Part shown: positions 12,180 through 22,000 of the stretch, piece after piece
How positions within the stretch are numbered: position 1 is the stretch's first letter
Layout: every line of letters begins with the position of its first letter
DNA from: Syncephalis plumigaleata
Taxonomy: Eukaryota > Zoopagomycota > Zoopagomycetes > Zoopagales > Piptocephalidaceae
Direction: 5' to 3'
Assembly (NCBI GenBank): GCA_025201365.1
Contig: JAIXMF010000039.1
Span: forward strand, 1-61,988
DNA: 61,988 nucleotides
The notes under the pieces: model-generated
The model's database searches: none
What the model saw: the letters and a program-made list of their open reading frames with translations, nothing else
What the model was told of the DNA's origin: nothing
Position numbers and translations under genes: made by a program

Positions 12180-12420
12180 CTTAACTTTTATTAACAAATA
12201 TGTTAACACGTTATTGGTGGTTATTAACTAGATTCTTTATTAATAAATGTGTAGGATTTTGTAATGGAATGTTAATAAATTTGTTGACTTTTATTAATAC
12301 CTTTCCTTTATCTTTTGTTAATGCTTCCATTAGTAAGGTTGTTAACTTGTATTCATTTCACTTTCCCCACTATCTCATCTCCCCTTCGTTCGTTTATTTA
12401 TTCTCTCGTTCAATAATCAC
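12180..12420 (+). repeat. Right arm of an inverted repeat flanking the phospholipase gene
   Basis: Inverted partner of 8750-8980. It is rich in TTAATAA and GTTAAC motifs. It begins about 95 bp upstream of the phospholipase start codon, so it may overlap that gene's promoter. Confidence 0.55.
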
Positions 12421-13677
12421 GTAACTATTACCGTAACACTCATAGACAATAGCAATGCTCGTTAACACTCACACTCGTCTACTGCTTTGTATTCTTTTAT
12501 TCGTCCTCTGATCACGCATACACCATTACAACTCATGCTTTTCCTCTTACTCCACCTTCGTTTACAGTCATATACAGACTACGCTTAGCTGCAAGCGTAT
12601 ACTACTTGTCTTTGTGTTGTTCTCGGTCGGTTGTCTTATTCCCGTCTAGTCTGCCGCTTTGCCACTGACTACTTGTCGATTATGTTGATTGTATGTCGCG
12701 TACTCGTATTTGTATCGTTACTCGTCGGCAGCCTCACTCCAATCTGTATATTCTGTCATAAGCACACTTTGCTCTTCACGCTGTGTAGTAATTGGTTCTT
12801 TATTCGTTGTCGATCAACGTGGCATATATCCCACTGGGTCTTTCATACTGGTCTATCCTCTATTCAGTTCTTTCTTTCTCGCTCCCTTGTCTACTTGCTT
12901 GCGACACTCCCTTGCCCTCACTCGTGTATTTCTATTATTTCATGTCGTGTCCTTTATTCACGACGTTTGCTTACCGCGTTGCACCACTTTATTCGTGTTG
13001 ACTTGCTGATCATTGCTTGTAGTATGTGGGGACACGTACGCATACGTAACACTCGCGCTATGCATTAGGCGCCACACTTGCTTGCCAGCATACAACGTCT
13101 CCACTCGCTGCTTTGCATTACTTACTCGTGCTTTATACATATATGCAAGTACACGGTACTCGTGTTGATTACTAGCCAATGCTGTTTGTTCATCTAATTG
13201 TGACATGTATACGTAACGAACACTACGCCTTCTACTCGTGCGTTGTGAAAGTACGCGTACATACATAATATCCGCGCTAACTACTACCGATCACGTCGTT
13301 TAGCACTTTGTATTTGTAGTGGTACTGTCTGACATTGTATTGCATATTGTAAATGTGCCGAGGAAATCCTATATGATGGCTATATCTTTATTTGCATAGT
13401 ATATATCAATAGCTAACATGGCACTAATAGAGGGTAATAACGGCATTAGTACATCCATTCATTGATCATTAGCATGGTATTACAGTGTCATTCCAACCGA
13501 TTGACATTGTTAGTCATTAACTTTTGTTCTTATTAATAAATAATCTTGCGCGTTCATTAGCACCATTAATTTTTTAGAAGAGTGTTTATTGATTAATGTG
13601 AATAAAGATAACACAATGCAATGTTAATCAATAGAGATATTGACAAAATCCATTCTTAGGCAGCTGGATAACCAATG
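12421..13677. other. Intergenic, low complexity
   Basis: No gene seen. The plus strand is pyrimidine-rich to about 13300. A minus-strand frame at 12958-13266 lacks supporting splice sites or motifs. Near 13530-13640 is a weak match to the palindrome-ended dispersed repeat (TTATTAATAAA followed by an AAAGATAACA...TGTTAAT phrase). Confidence 0.5.
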
Positions 13678-14073
13678 CTATGTTTGATAGAAGGATTGAA
13701 GAGAGGATTGTACAATTGCCGTACGGCGTTTGGCGTATATGATGTCTTTAAGTATGGATTGCCATATATAAAAGATGTTTGTATGGTTAGTTGGCTTATC
13801 GTCATATATACTCGCCATTCGTGTACGGTGGATTTCCCAGAGTGCGCTCACGACTGCAATATGGTTAGTGATACCAGCTTTGAATGGCTGTGGGTTGTAT
13901 CGTAGAGTGACGACAGCTTTCCAGTTGAAGTCGGGAGATGGAGTGGATGTAGGAAGATGGCTATACTGCTCCTGAAGTCCTTAACAATCGGGCATGACCA
14001 GAAGGAATGCTCTAGCGTATCGATTGGATGTTGGCAGGTGATAGTATTAGTGATATTCCAATGGACTAATTCA
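13678..14073 (-). pseudogene. Relic of a non-LTR retrotransposon ORF2 C-terminus
   Basis: On the minus strand, translation from about 14073 gives a Cys/His segment (TCQHPIDTLEHSFWSCP) typical of the C-terminal zinc-knuckle-like motif in LINE ORF2 proteins. After one frameshift near 13950, the frame continues DFNWKAVVTLRYNP and VVSALWEIHRTRMASIYDD to a stop at 13678. The layout matches the C-terminus of the intact LINE at 26748-33033 (Cys/His motif, then ALAVWQVHRAKVEHA), but the sequence is clearly different, so this is another family. No endonuclease or reverse transcriptase part remains. Confidence 0.75.
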
Positions 14074-14175
14074 TTCTAATCTATTTGAATCATTGATGGT
14101 TGTTAATGAACACATTTGTCGTAAGCAATACATCATATCAGGTAATGTGGCACATAACATTATTTTATTAAATTA

Positions 14176-14709
14176 TCATTTGGCAACATCATCATTTAGA
14201 AGAGGCTTGTTTTTCTTTTCATTTAGAAGAGATTGCTCGCATGGACCCCATGTCCACTTAATAGGGATAACACCCTCCTTAAGATCGCCGATGCGTGCGA
14301 ATGCGGCTCTCGACATATCAAGCGAGTGCTCCTCACACTCTCGGCAAGCGTCAATGATTTTCACGACCACCGATCCTTTTGGTCCCTTAACGTGAGCGCA
14401 TTTGCCGCAGTGTTTTGATATCTCATTTAAATCATTGTACAAATTCTTATTTATCCCAGCAACCAACGCCCTACGCGGACTGGTCGTTTTGCCTTTGGTA
14501 CACGCATCCTTGTCTGGCACCATCCAGGTGGCCTTATTGGCGCGAGTAACAAGACGACGTTGATGATGATTGACATCGTCAAGTGAATTAGTTTTACGCA
14601 TAGTTGCCCTGCCGACATTGGTAGGAGTACTTGCAGCATCAATTGTAGTGACCATAAATCCAGTTATGGTGACGGCGAGAGCAACGATAGTTGGGTTGAA
14701 GAAATGCAT
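14176..14709 (-). CDS. Secreted RlpA-like/barwin-like double-psi beta-barrel protein
   Basis: Single-exon frame of 177 residues. Residues 1-26 form a signal peptide (hydrophobic core IVALAVTITGFMV). The C-terminal half, about 85-157, matches the RlpA-like double-psi beta-barrel fold: paired cysteines in HCGKCAHV, the core SVVVKIIDACRECEEHSLDM, then GDLKEGVIPIKWTW and a last Cys in GPCEQ. Cysteines at 70, 101, 104, 122, 125 and 157 could pair as disulfides. Such small proteins occur in fungi as expansin-like, cerato-platanin-adjacent or protease-inhibitor types. Substrate cannot be told from sequence. Residues 27-85 look disordered and basic, possibly a pro-region. The ATG at 14709 is the only one that gives a signal peptide. 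Confidence 0.85.
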   Translation of the reverse strand: MHFFNPTIVALAVTITGFMVTTIDAASTPTNVGRATMRKTNSLDDVNHHQRRLVTRANKATWMVPDKDACTKGKTTSPRRALVAGINKNLYNDLNEISKHCGKCAHVKGPKGSVVVKIIDACRECEEHSLDMSRAAFARIGDLKEGVIPIKWTWGPCEQSLLNEKKNKPLLNDDVAK

Positions 14710-16394
14710 ATTGAGATTATAGTTGAGGGAATTGGACCGCGTTTGAATAAGTTGATGAGTTGTATCGTGTAGATTGCCTAGGCTATTCCAGTAGCTGTTG
14801 GACTTGAAGGATGAGTTGACAATATATGATTGTGTGTGCGTATGAATGCGAGATGATGGTTACTATGGATAATGACAAAAATTTGCATTGCTTTTATAGT
14901 AGATATTGATGAAGAGAAATGAAGCATACTGTCTAGTAATAACTAATGGAATAAGCGCCAAACGATCGTGTAATCCAGTAAAACTATGCTATCAAAGTCG
15001 CCCAGTCCATTGCAAATTAACTTTGGTTAGTTTTAATTCTAAGTTAGGCCTAATAATCGTTCTATTCAATGCGTATATGGAGTTCAGCTTGCGTATTAAT
15101 CGAGGCCTAACCTATTATACCCCATCACATTTGGTATGTTTTAGATTGCCAACACGGGATAAACAATATTGGGTTATATTCCTACATATGTATCGCAAAC
15201 AAGAAGCGTGATGGTTAGGCTGTCGACTTGTTCGCGTACTGCACTTTTCTTTACTTCTAATGGACCATCATGGTTGGCATTGTACAATATCCTATTACCT
15301 TGTTAGAGGCGTGTATGCGTGTAATGCTTGCTAAAACATGCTTACCAAAAAGAAATGATCTAGAACTACAACAGCTTAAGGGTAAACTATCGAATGGGAT
15401 ATTGATTTATACCATTATTATCATAGATCTGCATACCAATTGTACAATTGAGAAAGTGGCAAATACGTACTAGGCACGTAAGCATTATCAACTATGCATA
15501 TGAACAATCAGTGTCGGTAAATAGGCAATTCATATCGAATTGTGAATGGTGGTAAACAAGTAAGCGAGATTGGCGTTCCATCATTATCACATGCATGGAT
15601 ACGATTGATGATGCAAAGCGTAAAACAGCTAGGAGCATTGCCTACCGAAGGAGTAAAACAATGTTTATGTTGAACACGCCCTCGGCAACTAACATCTGAA
15701 GACAATCTCTAATGACAAGGCATGCGTTTATTGTATCACACATGAACTACACGGAAGCAGACAACAAGAGCATGAAACGATCGTTTACACGAATGATTCT
15801 TGTTGCAGTATACAATTACTCGTTACTCAGCCATCTAAGCGGTCCTTCGTCCATGGTGTGACTATCCATTGGCCACTATAATAAATCATGGGATGTGTAT
15901 GTTGCCGAGTTGGATATGCATTTCCAGAGCTGTTTAGTTGCTGTCGACAGGTCGATTGGCGACAGGTAGCTTTGTTGTTGTTGTCTTTATTGATATTTAT
16001 TAAAAAAAAGCATCTGCTGAGAGAGCATTCCATACTCGCATAATGACAAAGACAGTGATGCTAACTCATACGTAAATGATTTATTAATAAACAACAAAAG
16101 CTAAAGGATAACAGTGTTAATCGGTTAGAGGTATAGCCCTGTATTATTCTATTAGTATTCACTTTATATTGTTTGATCTACTAACAAAAGAAATAACCAT
16201 TCATGGTAATAATGGTAATACTGGTGTAATAAGTATCATGTACGATTTTAAATCCATCACACATTTTACACGATCTTTTTTTCTTTTACGATCTCTTATT
16301 GCTTCTTTGTCGGAATCTTGTCGCTTTGATTCATACTACTCTTGACACTGAATCACGTCCTTGTCCTGTCTTCGTGTCTAATTAATTGTTCAAT
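14710..16394. other. Intergenic region upstream of the uL6m gene
   Basis: No gene seen. A 9-bp inverted repeat (GTTAGGCCT/AGGCCTAAC) lies at about 15041-15120. A copy of the palindrome-ended dispersed repeat lies at about 16079-16150. 16260-16390 is pyrimidine-rich, as expected for a fungal promoter or leader. Confidence 0.5.
16079..16150 (+). repeat. Palindrome-ended dispersed repeat, copy 3
   Basis: TTATTAATAAAC lead, then GGATAACAGTGTTAATCGG, ending ATAGCCCTGTAT. Diverged from copies 1 and 2. It lies about 250 bp upstream of the uL6m gene. Confidence 0.55.
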
Positions 16395-17150
16395 ATGCTG
16401 TCGTTGGTTGGTACAGCTAGGAAATCACCGCTGTTACTTGCGAGTGTTGCAACTACCGCGTGTCGTCACTCGCATATTGGTCGTACGCCTGTGAGATACG
16501 GCAAAGAGGTGACGTTCGAGCATCAACCGCCTACTGGTCCTGCAGGTGCATTCGGTGCTGCTGGCACGCTTAAAGTTGTTGGTCCGCTAGGCAATATGTC
16601 CGTGGCGATACAACCGTTTGTCTCGTTAGATTTACAACCGACCACTAATAATGAACCGGTTGCCACCATTACTGCCACGGGTATTCAGCAGCATGCTAAA
16701 AAGAATAACGCCACTGCCGCTGCCACTAGTGAGGATGCCGACTTTCTACTTACTGTACGCGTCGATGATGACACTAAGAAACAGCAGCGTGCAATGTGGG
16801 GTACTACGCGTGCCTTGATTGCCAATGCGGTAAACGATGTCACCGAGGGTTATCGACTTCCCCTTCGTATGGTGGGTGTAGGTTATCGTGCCAGTCTAGA
16901 ACAGGATGGACGTGTACTAGGATTGAAGCTAGGCTACTCGCATCCCATTGAAATGCCACTACCGCAAGGTGTAACGGCATCGGTGCCTAATCCCACGCGT
17001 ATTGTACTATCAGGCGTAGATCGTCAACTTGTCTCGCAATTTGCCGCTGCTATACGACGCTGGCGTATACCTGAACCATACAAGCAGAAGGGTATATTTG
17101 TGGGTGACGAGACAATTCGTAAGAAGGATATTAAGAAGAGTAAGAAATAA
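16395..17150 (+). CDS. Mitochondrial large-subunit ribosomal protein uL6m
   Basis: Single-exon frame of 251 residues from the ATG at 16395; an upstream in-frame TTG at 16386 is not a likely fungal start. Residues 1-30 are Arg/Ser/Ala-rich and suit a mitochondrial targeting peptide. The uL6 fold follows in two repeats. The first begins VTFEHQPPTG and LKVVGPLG and contains an Asn/Thr/Ala-rich insert around 85-115. The second contains LRMVGVGYRASLEQDG and LKLGYSHPIEMPLP. The C-terminal EPYKQKGIFVGDETIRKKD matches the uL6 signature. It would bind 23S-type rRNA near the GTPase centre of the mitoribosome. Confidence 0.92.
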   Translation: MLSLVGTARKSPLLLASVATTACRHSHIGRTPVRYGKEVTFEHQPPTGPAGAFGAAGTLKVVGPLGNMSVAIQPFVSLDLQPTTNNEPVATITATGIQQHAKKNNATAAATSEDADFLLTVRVDDDTKKQQRAMWGTTRALIANAVNDVTEGYRLPLRMVGVGYRASLEQDGRVLGLKLGYSHPIEMPLPQGVTASVPNPTRIVLSGVDRQLVSQFAAAIRRWRIPEPYKQKGIFVGDETIRKKDIKKSKK

Positions 17151-17959
17151 GAAGCATCTATATTATATAGCAATAATAACAATAACAACAACGAATAAAT
17201 AAAAAAACGAGATCGTTCATATTCGCGTTAATGAGCAGCTTGATGGTAAACATTCTATTTACATATGACAATGATTACATTTGTATTTGGATAAATAAAG
17301 ATTATTACTAAATGTATTTTAATCGCGAATAAGATGTGCATATTACAAAAGTCCTACGTCTTAAATATTGACAACAGTGCGTGTAGGGGCACAGCAATAA
17401 GAATATATATATTCCGGGTCAATGGAACATACATATAAAGGTCGATAGATAGTTAGATAGATAGTTAGATAAAAGCGTGAATGAGTGAGTGAGTGAGTGA
17501 GGAAAAGATGATGATGCCAAATCTAATAGTGTAGGTGTATATAATAAGAAGGAACGCGCGCTAAGAAGAGAATCCTCTTCCATATAAATCGGGCGCAAGT
17601 GCAAAGGATCATCAAGAAAGGTGGAGAAAGAAGGAAAGAGAGAAGAAGAGGAAAATAATAAAGAGTGCAGCGTAAAAGTAGTAATAGAAGGAAGCTGATG
17701 ATAGGGACAACACACAATGAAACGAACGAGTAAACCTAAAGAAATACGCAAAAAAAGAAGAGGTCATATGCTTGAGAGTTGATGAATACACAACATATAC
17801 GCCATTATTGATCTATCCTATGTGCGTGTGTATGTGTGTATACATCGAGCATAATAATAATATCGGTAATGAATAAAGGAGTTACTACTTAAAAGCTAGT
17901 ATGACGTAATGCAATCGAACACAATCACATCATCCACATCAATCAATCAACTATCATAG
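17151..17959. other. Intergenic region between convergent genes
   Basis: 3' flanks of the uL6m gene (plus) and the Mcm1-like gene (minus). Contains GATA-type tetranucleotide repeats near 17440-17470 and a GTGA run near 17485-17500. No gene seen. Confidence 0.5.
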
Positions 17960-19069
17960 TTAATTCCTGTTGAAAGGAAAAGATGCCGATGATGTTGATG
18001 ATGTTGATGATGATGATGGCATGTTCGATGCACCACTGCCAGCCAACGCATGGCGATCGTCCATATCTGTGCGTCAAAATGAAGCATAATATTACGCCAC
18101 TGTAAAATAATATTACTGCGAAGTAGAAGAGGACATACCAAGAGGATGGGACTGCGACGAGGATTGAGTCGTGTAGTTACCCGATCCATGAGGATGACCG
18201 CCGTTATTCCAGTATGGAGCATAGACGGAAGCGGCTGCTGCTGCCGATGTGCCATAATGAGCTGACTGAGGTGTGGGCGTGTAGGGACCAACAGGCGAGT
18301 ATGAGTTGGCCACCGCGCCATACTGCTGAGCAATAGCGGCGTTCATGGGAGCGCTAGAATAGCTCACGCTGGTTGGTTGTGGGGCATAGCCGAGATTCGC
18401 TAAACCCAATGGGTAGCCAGGTTGGGCCGAGATACCAGATGCGTGTTGTTGCTTGTGGGGATCGCCACCGACGGGTGGTGGGCTGTAGAGACCGGCTGCG
18501 GCGGCAGCAGCTGCAGCAGCGGCCGCTGTCATATCACCATGAGGATCGGAGATCGCGTTATGATCCTGTGGATAGCCAGGGGTTTGAGGACCACCACGTA
18601 GTGAGGTTGGACTAGCGCTAACCGATGATTGCGCATTATCCGGTAGAGGATCGGGTGCGTTCAAGCAAGCCTGGATCAAGTTCTTGCCTTCCGGTTTGGT
18701 AACAATCGGTTGCAACTTTGGTGTAGTGAATGTGTACACGAGACCGGTCTCAGACACGACCAACAGCAACACTTGTGTGCCGGTAAGCGTGCTCAACTCG
18801 TAGGCCTTCTTCATGATACCGGCTTTACGCTTGCTGAAGGTGATGTGACGACGGCTCTTGTCCTCAATGTATTCGATCTTGATCTTGCGGCGTCCAGCGC
18901 GCTTATCACGACCCGGAGTGGCGGCACCGCCGTCAGAGTCCGAGTCTTCGGCTGCATTGGTGTCTTCGAAGGCACGCTTAGAGGGTGTTCGGCTGTTGCT
19001 AACCGAGGAATCGGCTTCACTAAGGGCTGGACTGGGTGCGGCCATGTTGGATGCCATAAGATTGCTCAT
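17960..19069 (-). CDS. SRF-type MADS-box transcription factor (Mcm1-like)
   Basis: Predicted 345-residue factor from two exons, 19069-18139 and 18066-17960. The MADS domain is at about residues 59-118: RRKIKIEYIEDKSRRHITFS, then KRKAGIMKKAYELSTLTGTQ and LLLVVSETGLVYTF, which places it in the SRF/Mcm1 class. It would bind CArG-type sites as a dimer and work with partner factors. The rest is low complexity: an acidic Ser/Asp stretch before the domain, and Pro/Ala/Tyr/Gly-rich and Ser-rich sequence after it. Without splicing the frame would stop at 18113; the GTATGT donor at 18138 and the ACAG acceptor near 18067 give a better C-terminus. A branch-site, pyrimidine tract and acceptor near 19159 suggest a 5' leader intron, so the ATG at 19069 was chosen over longer frames. 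Confidence 0.88.
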
Positions 19070-22000
19070 AGTAGCGGGAAAGTTATTGAAAGCTAGCGGT
19101 AGTAAAGAAGAGGTCGCCGATGATGATGTTGTTGTTGTTGCGACAGTTGAAGAAGGCTGTAAGAAAGGAAAAGAATGTTGGTTAGTATCGGAATTGAGAA
19201 TGGGCGGGGTTAATGGAAGCGCACTGTGCATCGCGCAATCCGTGTTTAGCAAGCAAACAAATAAAGAAATCAAGAAAGAGACCAAGAAAGAAAGAATGTA
19301 ACAATAGAAAAGATCAAGAAAGTAAGCACTAGGCTTTAACCGCACAAGAAAGCTATAAATGTAAAAAGCAAGCGAGACAGTCGTGGTAAGTCCAACTTTA
19401 AATGCCCATTCAAGCATGGCAATACGCGTATACTACGGGATAGAGGGAGGGATGAAGGGATGGAGGGAGGGGTAGAGGGTAGTATGTATGTGCACGTACA
19501 GGTACACAAAGAAACTCTGTACCAAAATAGAGAGCATACCATTCTCGATAAAATTAGCATGCTATTAGTCTAGAATAGCTACTAAACAGGAATACAAATG
19601 AATGGTCGGCCAACGGGGGAAAACAGTGTGCCGCCTTGAGCCCCTCTTTATCCCTGCAATGCTCTTAAATATTACCCGATTGGGAAAGGGAGGAGGTCGA
19701 TCATCCTACAGTTTCGGTAGTTCCGCTGGCCATTTACGACAAATGGCTTAGTATCGCGTATCAATTGAGTAAGAGATTGACAAATATAGCCAGGCCATTT
19801 ACATGCATGCCATGCAGACTAGTAGTGTTGGCTGCCAAGCTATAATTACATCAAAAATGATATACGCAATGTTTACAGCGATGTTTCAAGGGATAAAACG
19901 GCAAAAATAGCGCGATATATAAGCCATCGAAACTAATAAGCATCAGCTCAAAATAGTCGATACAAATTCGTAACTATTCATCATTTGTCCGTGCAAGCAC
20001 GTCTCATATCCCGTGGAGATGAAGCAAATTGAAAACCGTTTGGCATGAACAAGACGGCTATTCCTTTTCCTTCTTCCATTCACACGTGCGGATAGGAAAG
20101 TAGGAGAATGTGATAGATAATAGAAACAGGTAACAGAAGGGAGAAGAAAGAGAAAAAACACGGATATCATCAAACGTATTATCGAAGGCAATGGAATGTG
20201 TTTTGATACCGCGTGGCATGATTGATGCCATATCCTCATCACTCATATCACACATAACTGCAGGAGACTGCACACCAATCAACGGATCTCTATACGTGTG
20301 CACATATGGCCACATTATCATCATAGAGAGAGGAAGGGAGAAAGAGAAAGAGTCTAGACTTGCAAACGGGTCAAACGATAAAACAAAACATGAAAATCAA
20401 TAGAAGCATCGTGATACTACTATTGTATGATCAACTGTTACTTACTTACTCACTCAAAGTAGAGGAAGCACAATACGATATACTACCGAGTATTCGTTGT
20501 ATATGTGTTATGGCTGAGCTACTATCTTCTAATTGACTGACTGACTGACTAGCTATTACTAATCGTTTACGTTTGATCAATATAACAACCGCAGCTGCAC
20601 ACACAAGTGATAATACTAATGTCGTATTAGTAATAAATCGGTCACTTTGTAAATCAATGCTTTAGAACGATATTTGTATATGTATATATCTCGTCGTAAT
20701 ATCCAAAAGCTATGACAGTGACAGTGACAGTGGTGGGAATGTGACCAATGTAAAAGATGAGTAGCTACTGACAAGTGGTTGACAGTAATGCAGCAGGCGT
20801 AGTAGCAGTAGTGTAGTAATAGTAGTAGTAGTAGTAGTAGTAGAATAGAGTAATAATACCAGTAGAGAAACCAAAAAGAAAAGAGAGAAAGAGACCAAGC
20901 ACAAGGAAAATACCGAATAAGAAAAGAAAGAGATGGATCGATACGACACGCATGCTCCAACTGGTGGGTGAAGTGAATAAAAAATGGCCGTTATTCGATT
21001 CAGATGAAGTCAAAAGAAAAAAAGCGAAGAGTATATAGCATCATACAACAATGTCATCCATCATACACGCGCATACATTTGACAACGACAACGACAACGA
21101 CACACACACTGCCAACTATTGTCACTATGTCATAGTGTTATACTGATTGAGTAGTGTGTTTGTGTACAGTACTGCATCCCTCGATGATGTATGCAACACA
21201 CAACTACCATAGTAGGAAGCAAACAACAGTGTAGTTATTAATAAAGGATCTAAAACCTAAACCATTATTAAAACCGCACTGTCTTATTTGGATCGATTAA
21301 GGCTAAGCAATGACTTATTTGGCGAGTAATGACCCATTTAGCGTATATAGAAACCAGTATGTATGTTTATGTGTAATACTAGTGCCTATAAAACGCTGTA
21401 TTGACTAAAAAGTCAACATTCGCCAAATAAATAATAGTAAAACCAATCTAAACCAGTATAATACTGAGGAAGATAAATGAAACTACCTTGCTCATCATTC
21501 AAGAACGAATAAACAAAAACAACGCTTCTATTTTGTTTACGCATTCACTCACTCACTCACTCACTCACTTGCCCGTCAGTACTCAAACGAGAATGGATAG
21601 TAAAGAGGAAAAAGACATTGAACGTACACAGTGCAACACAAATATGCCATGGTTTTAACTGTTCACTTCCTCACACTCTCGCATATATCCTCTGTTCACT
21701 TACCTATTACGAGAAAGACTGTCTTGCTTAGTATAGTGCAGCACTGGTTGCGTTACAAAACCACGAGTGGTATGCCTTTACTTGCACCCGGAGATACTAC
21801 AGAGTATATTGCCGATAGATATAGGCGTAGACTGATTGAGCAAAGGCAATCAGTCGTTTAGAAGGAAGGAAGAGTTGCTTGTAGAAATGAGAATAAGAGG
21901 AGAGCAAGAGGCGCACGTACACAAGGGTGGTGCAAGAAAGTAGGAAGAGAAAGAAGAAAAGAGAAGAGAGACAAAAGAGATTGCCTTCTTATACTATTGC

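Noticed and set aside
12958-13266. Minus-strand protein of 102 residues
   Set aside because: No domain, signal peptide or splice support; it lies in pyrimidine-rich low-complexity DNA.
13675-13975. Two plus-strand frames
   Set aside because: They are antisense to the LINE ORF2 relic, which makes biological sense on the minus strand.
16386-16394. TTG start for uL6m (and similar TTG starts at 43800, 59977 and 32292)
   Set aside because: Nuclear fungal genes normally start at ATG; in each case an ATG shortly downstream gives a sensible targeting or signal peptide, or follows a structured leader.
18113-18138. Unspliced C-terminus of the Mcm1-like protein
   Set aside because: A strong GTATGT donor precedes it, and splicing to 18066 yields a longer in-frame Ser-rich end.
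20616-21013. Overlapping hydrophobic minus-strand frames
   Set aside because: All are translations of TAG and GA microsatellites with Leu/Ser/Thr runs.
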